Below are positions 35,415-49,500 of a DNA stretch of 64,000 bases, one piece after another (within the stretch, counting starts at the first letter, position 1; each line of letters begins with the position of its first letter). This DNA is from Spirodela intermedia (lineage: Eukaryota; Streptophyta; Magnoliopsida; Alismatales; Araceae), in assembly GCA_902729315.2 (NCBI GenBank), contig LR746274.1, forward strand, positions 3,623,037 to 3,687,036, given 5' to 3'. Under the pieces are notes generated by a model. It did not search any database. It was not told the origin of the DNA and saw only the letters and a program-made list of their open reading frames with translations. Position numbers and translations under genes: made by a program.

Positions 35415-36270
35415 TAAGGGTGCGGACGTCTGGACGATGTCAACGCCGGACAAACGTCAATCAGGCAGAAATAGAGTTCCACCTGATGATTCTTACGTAA
35501 GCGATTACAAACGATTTAATTGATAAAATTAAGATCTGTAAAATCCGGAAGAATCGTAATTGAATGAAGTATAACTTGGTAAATTTTAAATCAACAAATT
35601 ATCACTAGATAAGCAAAAATTAAGTTGAAAGTAAGAAAACAGAGTTCTGGCGTCACGACGACGATGTGTCGATGATTCACGAGAATTCTGAGCATTCGAG
35701 AGGATTGACATGTAGTGTCCATGATCTCGAAGGCTCTCTTTAGATAAGGACTACGTAGCCAATCTCTAGATCTCCTTACGAAGTCTAGAGATGAATGAAA
35801 TGGGTCGTCAAATCGTCTCTGACGGCTGTCACCTGGCGGAGCAGAAAAATGACGACTTTACAGCTCTCCGACGGCTCTCACCCGACGGAGAGGAGCTGGA
35901 TGGAGGTGGGGCGTGTGTCAGTGAGCTTCATCCTCAGATCCACGCAATAAGAGGAGGTTCTTCATCGCATCCGGTACGCTCTCAGGAGGTGGCGACTCGT
36001 CTCCTGGCGGATTGTCCTCTTCTTGACGATGGCTTGTTCGTCGATCAATTAGAGATGCTTTACTCGATGGATTTGTGATCCTTTTATCGCAAATCATTTA
36101 GTAATTTTAGTAACAATGTTCTACAAATCGCGTTGACGAGATTTTCACCAATAATCTAATAATTCTGGCAGCATAAACCTTTACCGGCAATCTGTAGGAA
36201 AGTCACGATAATCAGATAAAAAATATTACTTTTGGCTCTGGGAGAATTCAAACCTACATTGGTTGCCTGC
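35415..36270 (+). repeat. Dispersed repeat module R1, copy d
   Basis: Equivalent of 20,805-21,660 in array copy 3. It is closest to copy 2 over much of its length, but with private differences at 35,440-35,480. Confidence 0.75.
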
Positions 36271-36408
36271 TTGCACAAGAGAGATTGACATAAATACTCT
36301 AATGCCCTTATCAAATGACGTCATTATAGTATATCTCTATTATAAATAAGGGATATTTTAGGTATTAAAATCATCGAACCCTTTATGGGGAAGGTGTGAC
36401 GTGGGTTT

Positions 36409-36690
36409 AGTCTCACATCATTTGTACGCCGAAGTTTCGGGCGAATATATAGTAATATTATATTTTCAATCAAGTCCCTTTCTCTTGCGTGTACGACCAC
36501 TCCTTGGCCCACAACCGGCTACCCACCGGTGACGTGGATGGAGAGTGACGCACACGTGCCTCTATCGGTCGTAATCGCTCGAGCCCCTGCTTGCGGCTCC
36601 GCCCTAATTGCACTTCCGACCCACTTACGGGCTTGGCTGGCCAGCGGGTCCCTCCTCATTTTGTTATATTTTTATTTTTATTTCTTTTTC
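36409..36690 (+). ncRNA. Putative Pol III-type transcription unit, copy 3
   Basis: The upstream element AGTCTCACATCA (36,409-36,420) and TATATA (36,446-36,451) are again 25 bp apart. The body is identical to copy 2 by eye. Confidence 0.35.
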
Positions 36691-36930
36691 TTCATTTATC
36701 TCAAAAGTAAGATTGTAAAAATCATATAAATTTGTATAAAATAACATAATTACTCAAAAATTCACGTTATTAATTGAAAACCACTTTTCATACTTTAACA
36801 CAAATATAAGTCTATTTATCATGAGTTAAGGCTAAAACTATATTATTTACTAATTATTAACTCATGATAATGAAAACTTATCAGTATCCCATAGATACTA
36901 GCTGCTAGAGGGGATGAACGATCAACGAGG

Positions 36931-37161
36931 ATGTTATGCATCTCCGAGGACTGTACAGATTTTGGTTGCACAGATTCTGACAACGAAGGTACTGAACAGA
37001 AGAATATGAACAAAATGAACAGAGGTACTGTACCTCGGCATGTACTAGATAAGATAGATGGAGAAAAAGAGACGAGAGGGAGAAATGGGGAGAAGAAGAA
37101 GGCCCTGATTGTCGCACCTTCTAGTTTTCTTTCTTCTTGTGCCTTTTTCTATGGAGAGTGA
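36931..37161 (+). pseudogene. XRI1-like exon fragment, copy 3
   Basis: Same translated frame as 22,316-22,546 at an offset of 14,615. Confidence 0.5.
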
Positions 37162-37558
37162 AAGTAATAAGTTTTATGGAGATGAAAGTTTGGCCAGTAC
37201 GGAAGAAAAAAATAAGAGATATCATCTTTAGAGTAATGTAAAATGCTAGGAGCAAAAAATAAAAACATACGTAAAACTCCATCATAAACCCATTTCAAGC
37301 TAGCCCATCGACTGTGAGTCAGTGGTCTCTGAAGGAGATCCCAACTTTCGACGTGCGTCAGATCCACCAAAATCGCATGGTTCCTCACACATCATTTTAG
37401 CATGTGCTCAAAACCCACCACCACCCAAAAGCCGGTGCTCCGAGGAGTTTCACAGTAAGAATACAGAAAATCATCTTCACAATACTTGAAAACCCGAGAG
37501 GGCCGTAGAAGACAATGCCCAAACATGTCTCCCAAAGGCAAAAGCATAGACGACCTTT

Positions 37559-40451
37559 GAAAGATTTTGTTTAGAATCTCAAGTTGATCTAAAAGCACTC
37601 ACTACACATATTAAAGATTTTGTAATTCTAGTCTAATTGAATACCGCATAGCGATTTTTCAACTCATACAGTAATTAAAAATCTAATAAAACTAATGAGA
37701 CTATTACTATTCCTTTATAATATAAAGCGATTTAAATTGACATTTACTGGTGTCCTAGATTCAAACTTTCAATCTATATGAAATTTAATGTATTAATTTA
37801 TCACAATGGTAACTACATATTTTAATCGCCATTGTCAATGAAGAAGCATACTTGACACAACAAGTATGTTGGCATATTCCTTTTGACTAAAAATGCACTT
37901 GATACATTGTTATTGAATGTTGTTCTCTCTATATATCATTTCAACTTCATCAAACATCTCTAAAAAGAAATCCAAATTATGTTGGAACATTGTGGAGGAC
38001 CTCGCTTCTATTGCTCTATAAAACAAAAATTTGAAGAAACTTATGTATTTCTAATGTTAAAATTAATCATGTTTTATGAAGTTTGCAAAGTTCTATCTTA
38101 GCTACCTCAGAGTTATCCTCTTTTGTCAAAAATTATATGTACCAGATCTACGTAGAGCATGAAGCCAGCTTCAGTAACGATCATACCTTTAATATACGTA
38201 CCAGGCATTTGGTCAACGAGGATGTTATATATAAATATATGTACGAGGTGGGTCCCATTTTGCTTTTGAGAAGGGAATCTCCTCGATTCTGGGAACTGTT
38301 GACGTGGTAGGCCCAGCCAGCCCTTCACGCGAGCGTCCGGAGGTCTTCATACCTTCTAGTACCGAACTAACCGCTCCGCTTCATACAGCAGAACCTGATA
38401 TGAATTTTATATACGCAGAGATCCCCACATGCAGAGAGAGGGGACTATTTCTCACCCCCCCGGGGGTTTAAGGGAGCGGGGGGCTCTTTCAAGATCTACG
38501 GTTGTACCCAGCCGTTGACTTCCTGCTTGTTGCCGGCTTTCCTCCTCCGTTGCCTGTGCAACCACCTGCGGCTTTCCTCACCTGCCCATATGTTATTTCC
38601 CGCCCTCTGCATGCGGCTGGCTCTAACAGAGACGCAGAGAGAGAGAGAGAGAGAGAGAGAGGCAGGGCCGTGCTTCGTCCCCTGTTCCTCTCCGGCGGCA
38701 GGCCATTGGCGGGAGCGGGGCTGCACTGGGCGCGAGGTTCCCCTCGTTTTTCCTTGGGGGGTCGAGGCGAGAAGATGGACTTGGAAGAATGTGACGCGCG
38801 ATTGACGCCCAGGTTTGTAGATCGGGTTATCTAGGGAGTTTTCTGTGTCAGAGTGCTCTGCAATGATCTCTGTTGTTCGTACCTGTTGGGTTCCGCGGTT
38901 CATCCGTTCATCAATTAGTCCGAGTTTTTTTCTATTAGAATTTGAGTCGTGGTCGGTGGACCGCATTGAGTGCGCTCCGAGGATTTCGTTTCTCGTTTCG
39001 CTGTCTGCTTCTCCCAACGGCATTCGGCTCTCTTCTCTTCGCGCTAGTCTAAGCAGATCTGCAGTGACCTTAGAACCATCCACCGAGGTCGCGATGAGCC
39101 TCCCCCAGAGGTCCTTGCGGGAAGTATGAGTACCTCGATGAGTTCCGCGTGATGGATCCACTGCCGTCCGGTTCCTCATAATTACAGACGGCTCTTCCCA
39201 AACTATCATGATAATTCATCGACTCATCTACTTGGCCTCTTCGATGATTTTCAGCCAACTCTTTGAATGGGAAACAGAGGGCTGCGGTCTGCTGACAGAG
39301 TGGAACGGTGAGCAGCCTGATATAGCTGCATCCTCTGCCGGACTTACCTCTCTGTCAGTACGATTTTTTCTCTAAGATTCAGACTCTTTCCTGGGTAGGC
39401 ATCCCACACTACCTGCTGGACGGGACGAACTATCATGAGCGGTTCGGCATGCTCGGGGACTGCACAGATTTTGGCTGCGCAGTTTCTGACAGCGGAGGTA
39501 CTGAACGGAAGACTATGAACAAAATGTATGTCATCCATTTTGGTCCTATTTGACGGAGGAGTGTGGGTTCCAGGCACGGCGAAGGACAGTGCAGATGGGT
39601 CTGCCGAGTCGCCGCAGCTGAAAAGGAGGCGCATGCTGCAGTGCAACCATGACGACCCTGTTGAGATCATTTGCGCCGGCCCTTCTTCAGAGTTCTTAAA
39701 TCCCAAGGTGGGTCAACGAGATGCGAAGTCGTCAGTCAGTCTCTGGGTGATGCCAATCTGTGAATATCTTACCTCACAAAAAAGATGCCTTTTCGTGATC
39801 GTGTAGACCGGAGAAGAGGCAACGATGGGAGAAGATAAAACGAGAGAGGAGGAGCAGTGGGACACTGAATTATTGGGTTCGTCTGCTTGCCGCCTCCTTC
39901 CAGTGAAGCTGACATACGCTCCTTCCATTAAATTCAGAGGTATCAAAGATACTCATATACCGCCCCTTTATTTTTACACTCTAACCCCGATTTATTACTT
40001 ACATCACGTGTTGATCAGGGAGGCCATCATACACGAAGTTCCCAACAACGACGGCTTCTACCGTCGCTTATCCCTTCACGCTGATTAAGCCATGCGGTGC
40101 CCGAGGGGAGGTAACTTTGGAAGAAATAAACCAAATACTTCGTACAGTAAGAAGGCCTTAATGAAAGGGTCTCTATATCATGTGAATTTCATTAGACATC
40201 TCTGAAGTAAATTTCAAATTATGTTTGAGCATTGTGGAGGATCTCACTTCTATTCTCTTAATGAAAAATTAAAGAGTACTTATGGAAGTCTCATGTTAAA
40301 ATTAATTATATTTTATCTTTTGATCAATTTAGCTAACTTTATGTACTTAAGTTGATTATTACTATACTATTTAATGATAGAGCTTAAGAAGTTCCTCACC
40401 TGCCCATAGGTTATTTCCCGCCCTCTGCATGCGGCTGGCTCTAACAGAGAC

Positions 40452-40529
<78 letters not shown>

Positions 40530-41532
40530 AGAGGCAGGGCCGTGCTTCGTCCCCTGTTCCTCTCCGGCGGCAGGCCATTGGCGGGAGCGGGGCTGCACTG
40601 CGCGCGAGGTTCCCCTCGTTTTTCCTTGGGGGGTCGAGGCGAGAAGATGGACTTGGAAGAATGTGACGCGCGATTGACGCCCAGGTCTGTAGATCGGGTT
40701 ATCTAGGGAGTTTTCTGTGTCAGAGTGCTCTGCAATGATCTCTGTTGTTCGTACCTGTTGGGTTCCGCGGTTCATCCGTTCATCAATTAGTCCGAGTTTT
40801 TTTCTATTAGAATTTGAGTCGTGGTCGGTGGACCGCATTGAGTGCGCTCCGAGGATTTCGTTTCTCGTTTCGCTGTCTGCTTCCCCCAACGGCATTCGGC
40901 TCTCTTCTCTTCGCGCTAGTCTAAGCAGATCTGCAGTGACCTTAGAACCATCCACCGAGGTCGCTAGTCCATCAACGGCATTAATTAATAACTTATTTTA
41001 AATCCTAACTCATGATAAATAAACGTATACTCATATTAAATTATGAAAAATAATTGTAGTTATATAATTTTTGACAAAAGAGGGATAACTCTGAGGTAGC
41101 TAAGATAGAACTTTGCAAACTTCATAGAACAACATAACTCTCGATATGATAAATTTTCACAAGAAAATACATAATGTTAGCACTGCCATTGACAGCAGAG
41201 GCATTGTCATGCATGCACATCGGCTCCATGCTCTCACAGAGCAACCCATCTACTCGCGGCGGCATCAAGTCAATGGAAGAGAGGCGAGAATCACCGCACG
41301 AGTCGTCAGCGCACGTTTACGCATGGGCACGCACGCCGGCACGGGCATGGACAGTAACTAGTAGGGAAGACCCCGCCATCCCCCCGAGAAGGGTACGCTA
41401 ACAGGACAAGGCACGGTAGGCTTGTTGCCAGCCGCACCCATTTCCATCGCCCGCCGCACACTGATATAATGCACACTCTCGTACTCTTCTTGCACATATA
41501 CCGGGATCTAATTTTTTATCATTCTCTTGCAT

Positions 41533-41579
<47 letters not shown>

Positions 41580-41760
41580 GAAGGAGACAAGGGGAAAGGG
41601 CGGAGTCTGAGAATCACAAGTGCTTCGAGTCTCGAGACTGAGAGGTCGTGCCCTGTTAGCACTCATGCAATGTAAAGTTTAGTCCGCAAGGCGGCCTTAT
41701 AGCAGGTGCAAACAATTTTGCCAAACGTCATTGGTATTTCATTCAGAAAAGTTAACCGAT
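37559..41760 (-). repeat. Array unit, copy 3, inverted part (truncated)
   Basis: This block is the reverse complement of copy 1 positions 14,772 down to about 10,573; copy 1 and copy 3 coordinates sum to about 52,331. All internal modules appear in reverse order and orientation. The homology stops at 'gttaaccgat' (41,751-41,760), so the left IR1 arm expected after a complete flip is missing. Confidence 0.92.
39399..39707 (+). pseudogene. XRI1-like two-exon fragment, copy 3 (flipped)
   Basis: Reverse complement of the 12,624-12,932 fragment, because this part of copy 3 is inverted. The motifs now read on the plus strand, and no additional exons appear in this orientation. Confidence 0.6.
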
Positions 41761-41820
41761 CAAGAAACTTGTACAAGGATGCAAAAAACCTGGCCAATTA
41801 ATGACCAAAGGGCTTACAAT

Positions 41821-41891
41821 ATAAATGCAGGTATTTATCTGACATTATCCAAATATCGTGTTCAGTTCAAACCAGAACATATTCAGACTAG
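41821..41891 (+). repeat. Stray fragment of the foldback arm at the array border
   Basis: About 70 bp match 16,919-16,990 (ending just at the unit boundary) with a few substitutions, such as 'gtgttcag' for 'gtgttaag'. Non-array DNA begins immediately after. This small piece marks the right edge of the array. Confidence 0.8.
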
Positions 41892-42640
41892 AGTGAACAA
41901 AAATGGTTCATGGTAAACTATATATGCACAATTCATACCCTTCAGTAATTAGATGTAATTATCATTTCTCACGACACCAATCTTCCCTCCCAATCACCAA
42001 TCTTAAGAGAGCGATTGTCGAGTATTAGAACACAATAAGGCAACCATAGACCACAACGAAAGGACCACGGATCGGATCTTTCAATGTGAAACCAGGCCGA
42101 CCGGTGTCGGCATCGAAGCTTGAATAGAACCTAAGAGAGAGAATCCTAGGCACTCCGATCTATGCGCCTCCTCCGCCTATGATTTTCACCGACCATCATC
42201 CTTCTCTGGACGAGTGAATTCTGATCAACCGCTCTCTACTACGGACTAGGAGCGTCCATTAGATTCGAAGAAGAAACCAAGATATCGGCACGAAGATGGA
42301 CGACCTACCGGAGCACGCACGCCACCGTGACGGCGGTGCTACAGTAACCCACTGGAATTGAAGCGATGACGACTCACAATCAAAAGAAATTCAGCATACA
42401 CCTTATCAGTGTGGGCACCATAGCGAGCCGAGTGGCCACGGAAAAAGAGGCGAGCACTGGCTTTCTGAGGCGCCTTTTTTCTCTTCAGATCCTTCCCTGC
42501 CACCGCCGACGAGAACACCGGGAGAAAAAAGAAGATCACCGGAAGCGACGACGACGACGAACCTGAGACGGAGCCGGAACCGGAGCCGGTGGAGGAGCAA
42601 ACCTCCTCCGCCTCCGCCGCCTTCGATCTCGGAGGGATCT
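41892..42640 (-). other. Possible transcribed leader of an unidentified minus-strand gene
   Basis: Downstream (minus strand) of a TATA box at 42,667-42,674 lies a GC-rich stretch with 'aaccctagatccctccgag', typical of plant 5' leaders. No long ATG-initiated frame is present; the first ATG near 42,420 opens only a few codons. The sequence becomes non-descript towards 41,900, where the array begins. It could be a gene truncated by the array, or a non-coding leader. Confidence 0.3.
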
Positions 42641-42666
42641 AGGGTTCAACCCACACCCTCCAACGG

Positions 42667-42674
42667 TATTTATA
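42667..42674 (-). promoter_or_regulatory. TATA box, minus strand
   Basis: The minus strand reads CTATAAATACC, a strong plant TATA match, about 500 bp from and divergent to the phosphatase start. A CT/GA tract lies upstream of it at 42,690-42,706. Confidence 0.45.
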
Positions 42675-43107
42675 GTGCGATCGAGCGCTCTCTCTCTCTC
42701 TCTTCTCGGGCCCACCATATGCCGGCCTCCCCGTTAAAGGTACTGCCATATTTACGCCTCCTGCAAAACCTTCCCAGAGTGACACGTCATCGGTCTTTTT
42801 AATTTTCTTACGGTGACGCCGTTGGAACAATACGCGGCAAGACCGTTGGGCTGACGTCAGCTCTTCACCACCTCGTGCTCGAAAATGTGGCGTCCGAGTC
42901 GCCCGCTCCAAGCCATCCGGGACCACGGTGCGAACCATCTTGGATGGGGCGGTCAGGGGGATGTGGGGCCCACTGATGACGTGTCTCTGAACGTGGAAAC
43001 GAAAGCGCGGTGTTTCCGGCAAAGTATCCGGAACCGGCCACGATCCCGCTAAGGATTCCCCCGGTCATCGTCTCCTGCCGAATCTGACCGGTCAACGGGC
43101 GGATTAC

Positions 43108-43116
43108 TATAATAAC
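43108..43116 (+). promoter_or_regulatory. TATA-like box of the phosphatase gene
   Basis: CTATAATAA about 55-60 bp upstream of the chosen ATG is the only TATA-like word in the GC-rich upstream region. It would give a short leader. Confidence 0.4.
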
Positions 43117-43170
43117 CAGCCCCCTCGTCTCCTTTCCGGTGGAGGAGAGGGAAAAGGAAAAACCGTGGCG

Positions 43171-45100
<1,930 letters not shown>

Positions 45101-46596
45101 CAGAGACAAACAAGCCCTCATCACAATTCTCCTCATTTCCATTGTTCTTTGATTCTTCTCATCAATCATATAAGCAAGTAACACTACCAGCCCTCTCTAG
45201 GAATTCCACTCCCCCAATGTCTCGCTTCTTTCCTCCCATTCATTGTAAGTAACAGTAACAGTACAAGTCCTCTCTAGGAATTCCACTCCTCCTTGTCATT
45301 TCTCTCTCTCTCTCTTTCTTTTCCTTTGGGTGAATTCTCCCGCTCCTTCCAAGTGAGAGCTGCATATTTGTTTACTCACTGGAGGATCTCTTCTTCCCTT
45401 CTGGACGGGTCCCCCCCACTCGCCATTTCTTGAGCTGATAATTGTCTGTCTGTCTGTCTGACTGTCTGCGGCCAAATTTCAGACAGAAGAGGAAGATAAC
45501 ATCTCTTGTTCTTGATATTCACACTTTCTTGATTTTCTTGTATAGCTTTTGGATATCCCTAGGGTGCTGGGCATGATTGTGAATCATCTGATCTCTCTTG
45601 ACAAGCAATTCTGTCGGTAATTGTCAAGAGATTATTATTAATTCTCCATTAATGCTGATGGAGTGGATAAATTCATTCATCGATGTAAAACCATGCGGGT
45701 AGATCGAGAAAAGGAATACAATTTTATTTTTAACTTTAAAAAATCACTTAATCATGGAGAAATCCTTCTCACTCAGAAAAAGTGTGAATCGATCGATAAA
45801 TAACCTTGGTCCCTGATCAAAAAAAATTAATTGGGCCTTCTTACTACTTGACGCAATATAATATATATATATATATATAATAAGATGTACAAAGATAGGA
45901 TGCGCACATTTTAATTGCTTCATCGTAAATGGAGTGAGAATCCAACCCAAGAAGGTGAAGGAAAGAAGAGCTTCTTGAGTGGGTGCAACTCTGGAGAAGT
46001 ATGCTATTAATAGCAATGAGTTGGTTGTTAGGTAATATACCACGCACACGTTTATCTATACCAGGGGAAACGAAGACACTCTTTCCAGCACTCGTTTAAC
46101 TTTTGACCTTAATTTTTGAAGTTGGACGGTTTTTCTTGTCCATCCTTGAATAAATACCCAATAAATTATTTCAACGAAATGCCAGGACGTGAGGCGTCAA
46201 CTTGCCTTCCTAGATAGAGTCTTAACCCATTCGATCGTCGGATGCTTGCCGCGGATCTTCCCTCCGTGTTTCACTCCTGGCCAAGCTTTTAATGGGTTGA
46301 GTAATCCAACACTGAGGCCGTGCATTTCTGCACCCTCTCTCGCTATTTCTGCCGGTAGTGACGCTGTGGAGGGAGAATGTGGAGACCCAACGAGGACGCT
46401 GGAACCCTACAGGAAATAGAAAAATACTAATAAAAAGAATACTTGCCCCAAATTCGGGCCTTCCAATTCATTTCCTGCCCCCCGGAGGAAGAACTAACCA
46501 AGATCAATAAAAGCAGGGAGATGGGCAACTTCCCTCCCTCCATTGAGACGGATGGATGAGGGAGAGCTGAGGAGTGAACGACGACGGCTGCGGCAA
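45101..46596. other. Intergenic region between convergent genes
   Basis: Holds the presumed 3' UTRs of the phosphatase and of the GDT1-like gene. There is a (TCTG)n tract at 45,444-45,463, a (TA)n tract near 45,860-45,880, and a T-rich and CT-rich stretch near 45,300. A near-direct duplication, 'taggaattccactcc', occurs at about 45,199 and 45,276. No gene recognised. Confidence 0.6.
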
Positions 46597-49500
46597 TCAC
46601 AATGGCGGGTAAAAGTAGGAAGATAAGGAGAAGCCAAGGAAGAGGAGGCCGCCGATGGCCGCCACCGTGCGCTGCGAGATCTTGGACGCCAACATGCTCC
46701 CACCCACCACCGCGATCGAGGTGCACACCGTGTGCCCCAGGCTCGCTCCCACGGCCACCCCCACCGCGTTCTTGTGGGTCGCCAACTGTGAAACCCATGG
46801 ATAACAAACAATGGACAATGAATATAAGACGGATGCGCATGTTGATGATACTATTGAGCATGGTATGATGCCTGCCATGAGAGCATACCAACTCAGCCCC
46901 TGAGACTACAGACAAGCCATTTGATGCTACTAGTGGGGTCTGGGTATGTGTCTAAAGTTGACTTTCTTCCCTTCAATTTAACAAGCAGTTGACTTACGTT
47001 ACTTTGGGGGGGGAAAAATCACAATAAGAGGAGGAACCAAGAGTTTAAAATCCGAAATTTCTTCGTTTTATCAAAGTCCCAGGTGTAATTATTAAACTGG
47101 GAACTCTGAGGGGGCATAGAAAAGGCATGTCCTGAGAAGTGCAATGAAGATGATAGGGATGGCTTACCGCAATTGTTGCTATCTGGCTGCGGTCGCCCCA
47201 TTCCGCCAGAAACGTCAAGATGAAAGACTGCAACAAACAATTATGAGCAATAATCAGGGGCAGCTGACCTCGGTTTCACCACCAACGAGATTTATTTTTA
47301 TTATTTATTTATTTTTTTACACGAATGGAACTGTACATGAGTCAATAGATAGACCCCTCTCAAATAATAATGTCCCTGAAGCCCCGCGACTCCAATAATA
47401 TCTATGTATCTATCTATCTATCAATAACACGAATGAAGAAGCAAATACCTCCAGGAAAATTGGCGTGCAGAATCTTGAAAAGAAACGGCGCAATGTTGTT
47501 TTCCCCTGGCCGGCTTCGAGTTTCTCTTCCACCTAGACAATGAGGGCAAGTTTAACTGATTACGAAGAGCTTCAAATAACTTTTAAAATCAAGGAACTTC
47601 CTGTAGGAAATTTTGACCATAAAATATTGAAAATTATTTGATCACCAGGTGTATGTACAATGAAAATGAAGATGAAGACACTGCATTTGCCTAAGAACAA
47701 AACAGGAAAATGATCAAGTAATTTGTAGCTAGCTCTTGCATTGAGGGCTCAACAGATTGTCCGGAATCATATTAGATGATCATTTGCGATTTGTAAACTC
47801 ATTGGAAACTCAGATAGAAGACCACATCCAGTCCACACAAGACTTGTATCGATTTTTCTGTCAGACAATGGTGACACATCCTCGTGAACCCTGTCCAAGA
47901 TGTCTGCTGATACACCTTTCTTCCAGGCATGAATAAATCAACGAAGGAAATATTGATGTACATTGCATGTACAAGAGGGACTGAAGGAAAACATGCCTCT
48001 AAACATCAGTCCTAGAAAGGATTAATTCATCACACACTTCAAAATAAGATATTCTCCAATCTTTCACCGGCAAGCAACATCGAGATCAATGTCGATCTCA
48101 CTTCTTTCATGTGAGTCTCTATTTCTGAGGGGGCATGAGATTATGTCTGGTCCCACAAATTCAATGAAAAAAGCTCTACCAAACTGAAACTAAAACCTAA
48201 ACACCAGCGTCTGATCCCAATCCCGGGTCAAACTAGGTAGAATAATTTTACAGAAAATGACTGATTATATTTCCCCTTGGTGCATCCGGGCTTTCCTTGC
48301 TCATTCCTTCTCTCTTCTTTACTTTGGCACTTATCTACATATTTTTTTTCTTTTTCTCCAGCTCTTTTTCCTATTCTTAGATCAGATAGTATTGATCATA
48401 TTCTGGGAATGAGATACTTGTTCATTCCCTCAAATATAATCGTCAATTTACCTCAAACATCTGGACGCCAAGATTTACCTTTAGATAATTATTGGTGCAA
48501 AGTTTTTTTATAAACATGTTCCATCGTGTAAAATATAAAATACGATGTCTTCTTCAGTCACTTTGCTTTAAAAGAATTGGGTAAGATAAGCTCACTCGTA
48601 TTAGGCAGGAACCAACCAATTTTTATTTTTATTTTGACCAAAACGGTAAAAAAGTAAGCATTCATTTCTATCGCTGAGACTTGCAGTGTGGTACCTCAAT
48701 CATTGGAGAAGGGGTGGCGGGGGGAGATGCAGCAGAAAGGAAAGGACGAGTGTAGGACAGGAACAACAGAGGAATGAAACAAAGCATCATCAAAAAATCA
48801 GCTTGCACAATGATGCTGTCCCATAGATGATTACCAGTACAACAACAAATCTGTGGGCAATCAATCCTGCGGTGTGGTAACTTAATCATTTGTTCAAGCC
48901 AACAATAGAAAATTCGTAGGAGGGTTCTGGCAACAACAGAGAGGGCAATTTGAAAAAACCACTTATAGTGGTTCATATACGTTCCATTTTCGTTTAAAAT
49001 TTCATGCATGAAGGGCACTATTTCATTTGAATAACCATTAACACCTAATAACAAATGCAGCATACTTTGGTCCATTCTCAGCTCTCTAGAGAGGTGCTTA
49101 CTGTTGCTAAGCCTTCACACAAAGACAGCCCCCTGCTTAGGTGTATACCTTCACAGCAGTATGGGCTGATACATGAAAATTTGGTACACAAACATCTAAT
49201 GAAAACGCCTTTCCCAGCCAAACAATTTACCCAAATCGTAGGTTTTACATTTTTCAAACAAAATTTGATGAATGACCCAAAGACGTACATTAGAGAACTG
49301 ATGTACGTTACAGCTATTTGGATTTCGTGGGAAAAATCAAGTAAAATATGAGGAAACTAGATAATTTCAATTCTGTTTTGTTAAAACTCGTACTCATTCA
49401 ACAGCATGCATCCAAACTCTGTAAAGTATAAAATAAATAAATAAAACAAGCAAAAAAAATATGATCAAGATTAAAATAGTTGATATTTAGATAAACTAAT

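Larger units (their letters stand above)
31670..37558 (+). repeat. Array unit, copy 3, direct part
   Basis: Colinear with copy 2 at an offset of 14,680 to about 34,580, then 14,615 after a 65-bp deletion. Direct colinearity ends inside IR1 at about 37,560-37,640. Confidence 0.92.

Noticed and set aside
2321-41760. CRISPR-like or satellite array
   Set aside because: The repeat unit is 14.7 kb and composite, without short direct repeats and spacers; a plant genome context also excludes CRISPR.
2321-41760. Autonomous transposon (transposase, reverse transcriptase, helicase)
   Set aside because: I looked for catalytic motifs of retroelement polymerases, DDE transposases and Helitron helicases in the frames and saw none; only non-autonomous modules are supported.
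42339-42600. Minus-strand frames downstream of the TATA box
   Set aside because: They begin at GTG or TTG, not ATG, and contain no conserved motif; only the promoter and leader interpretation is kept, at low confidence.
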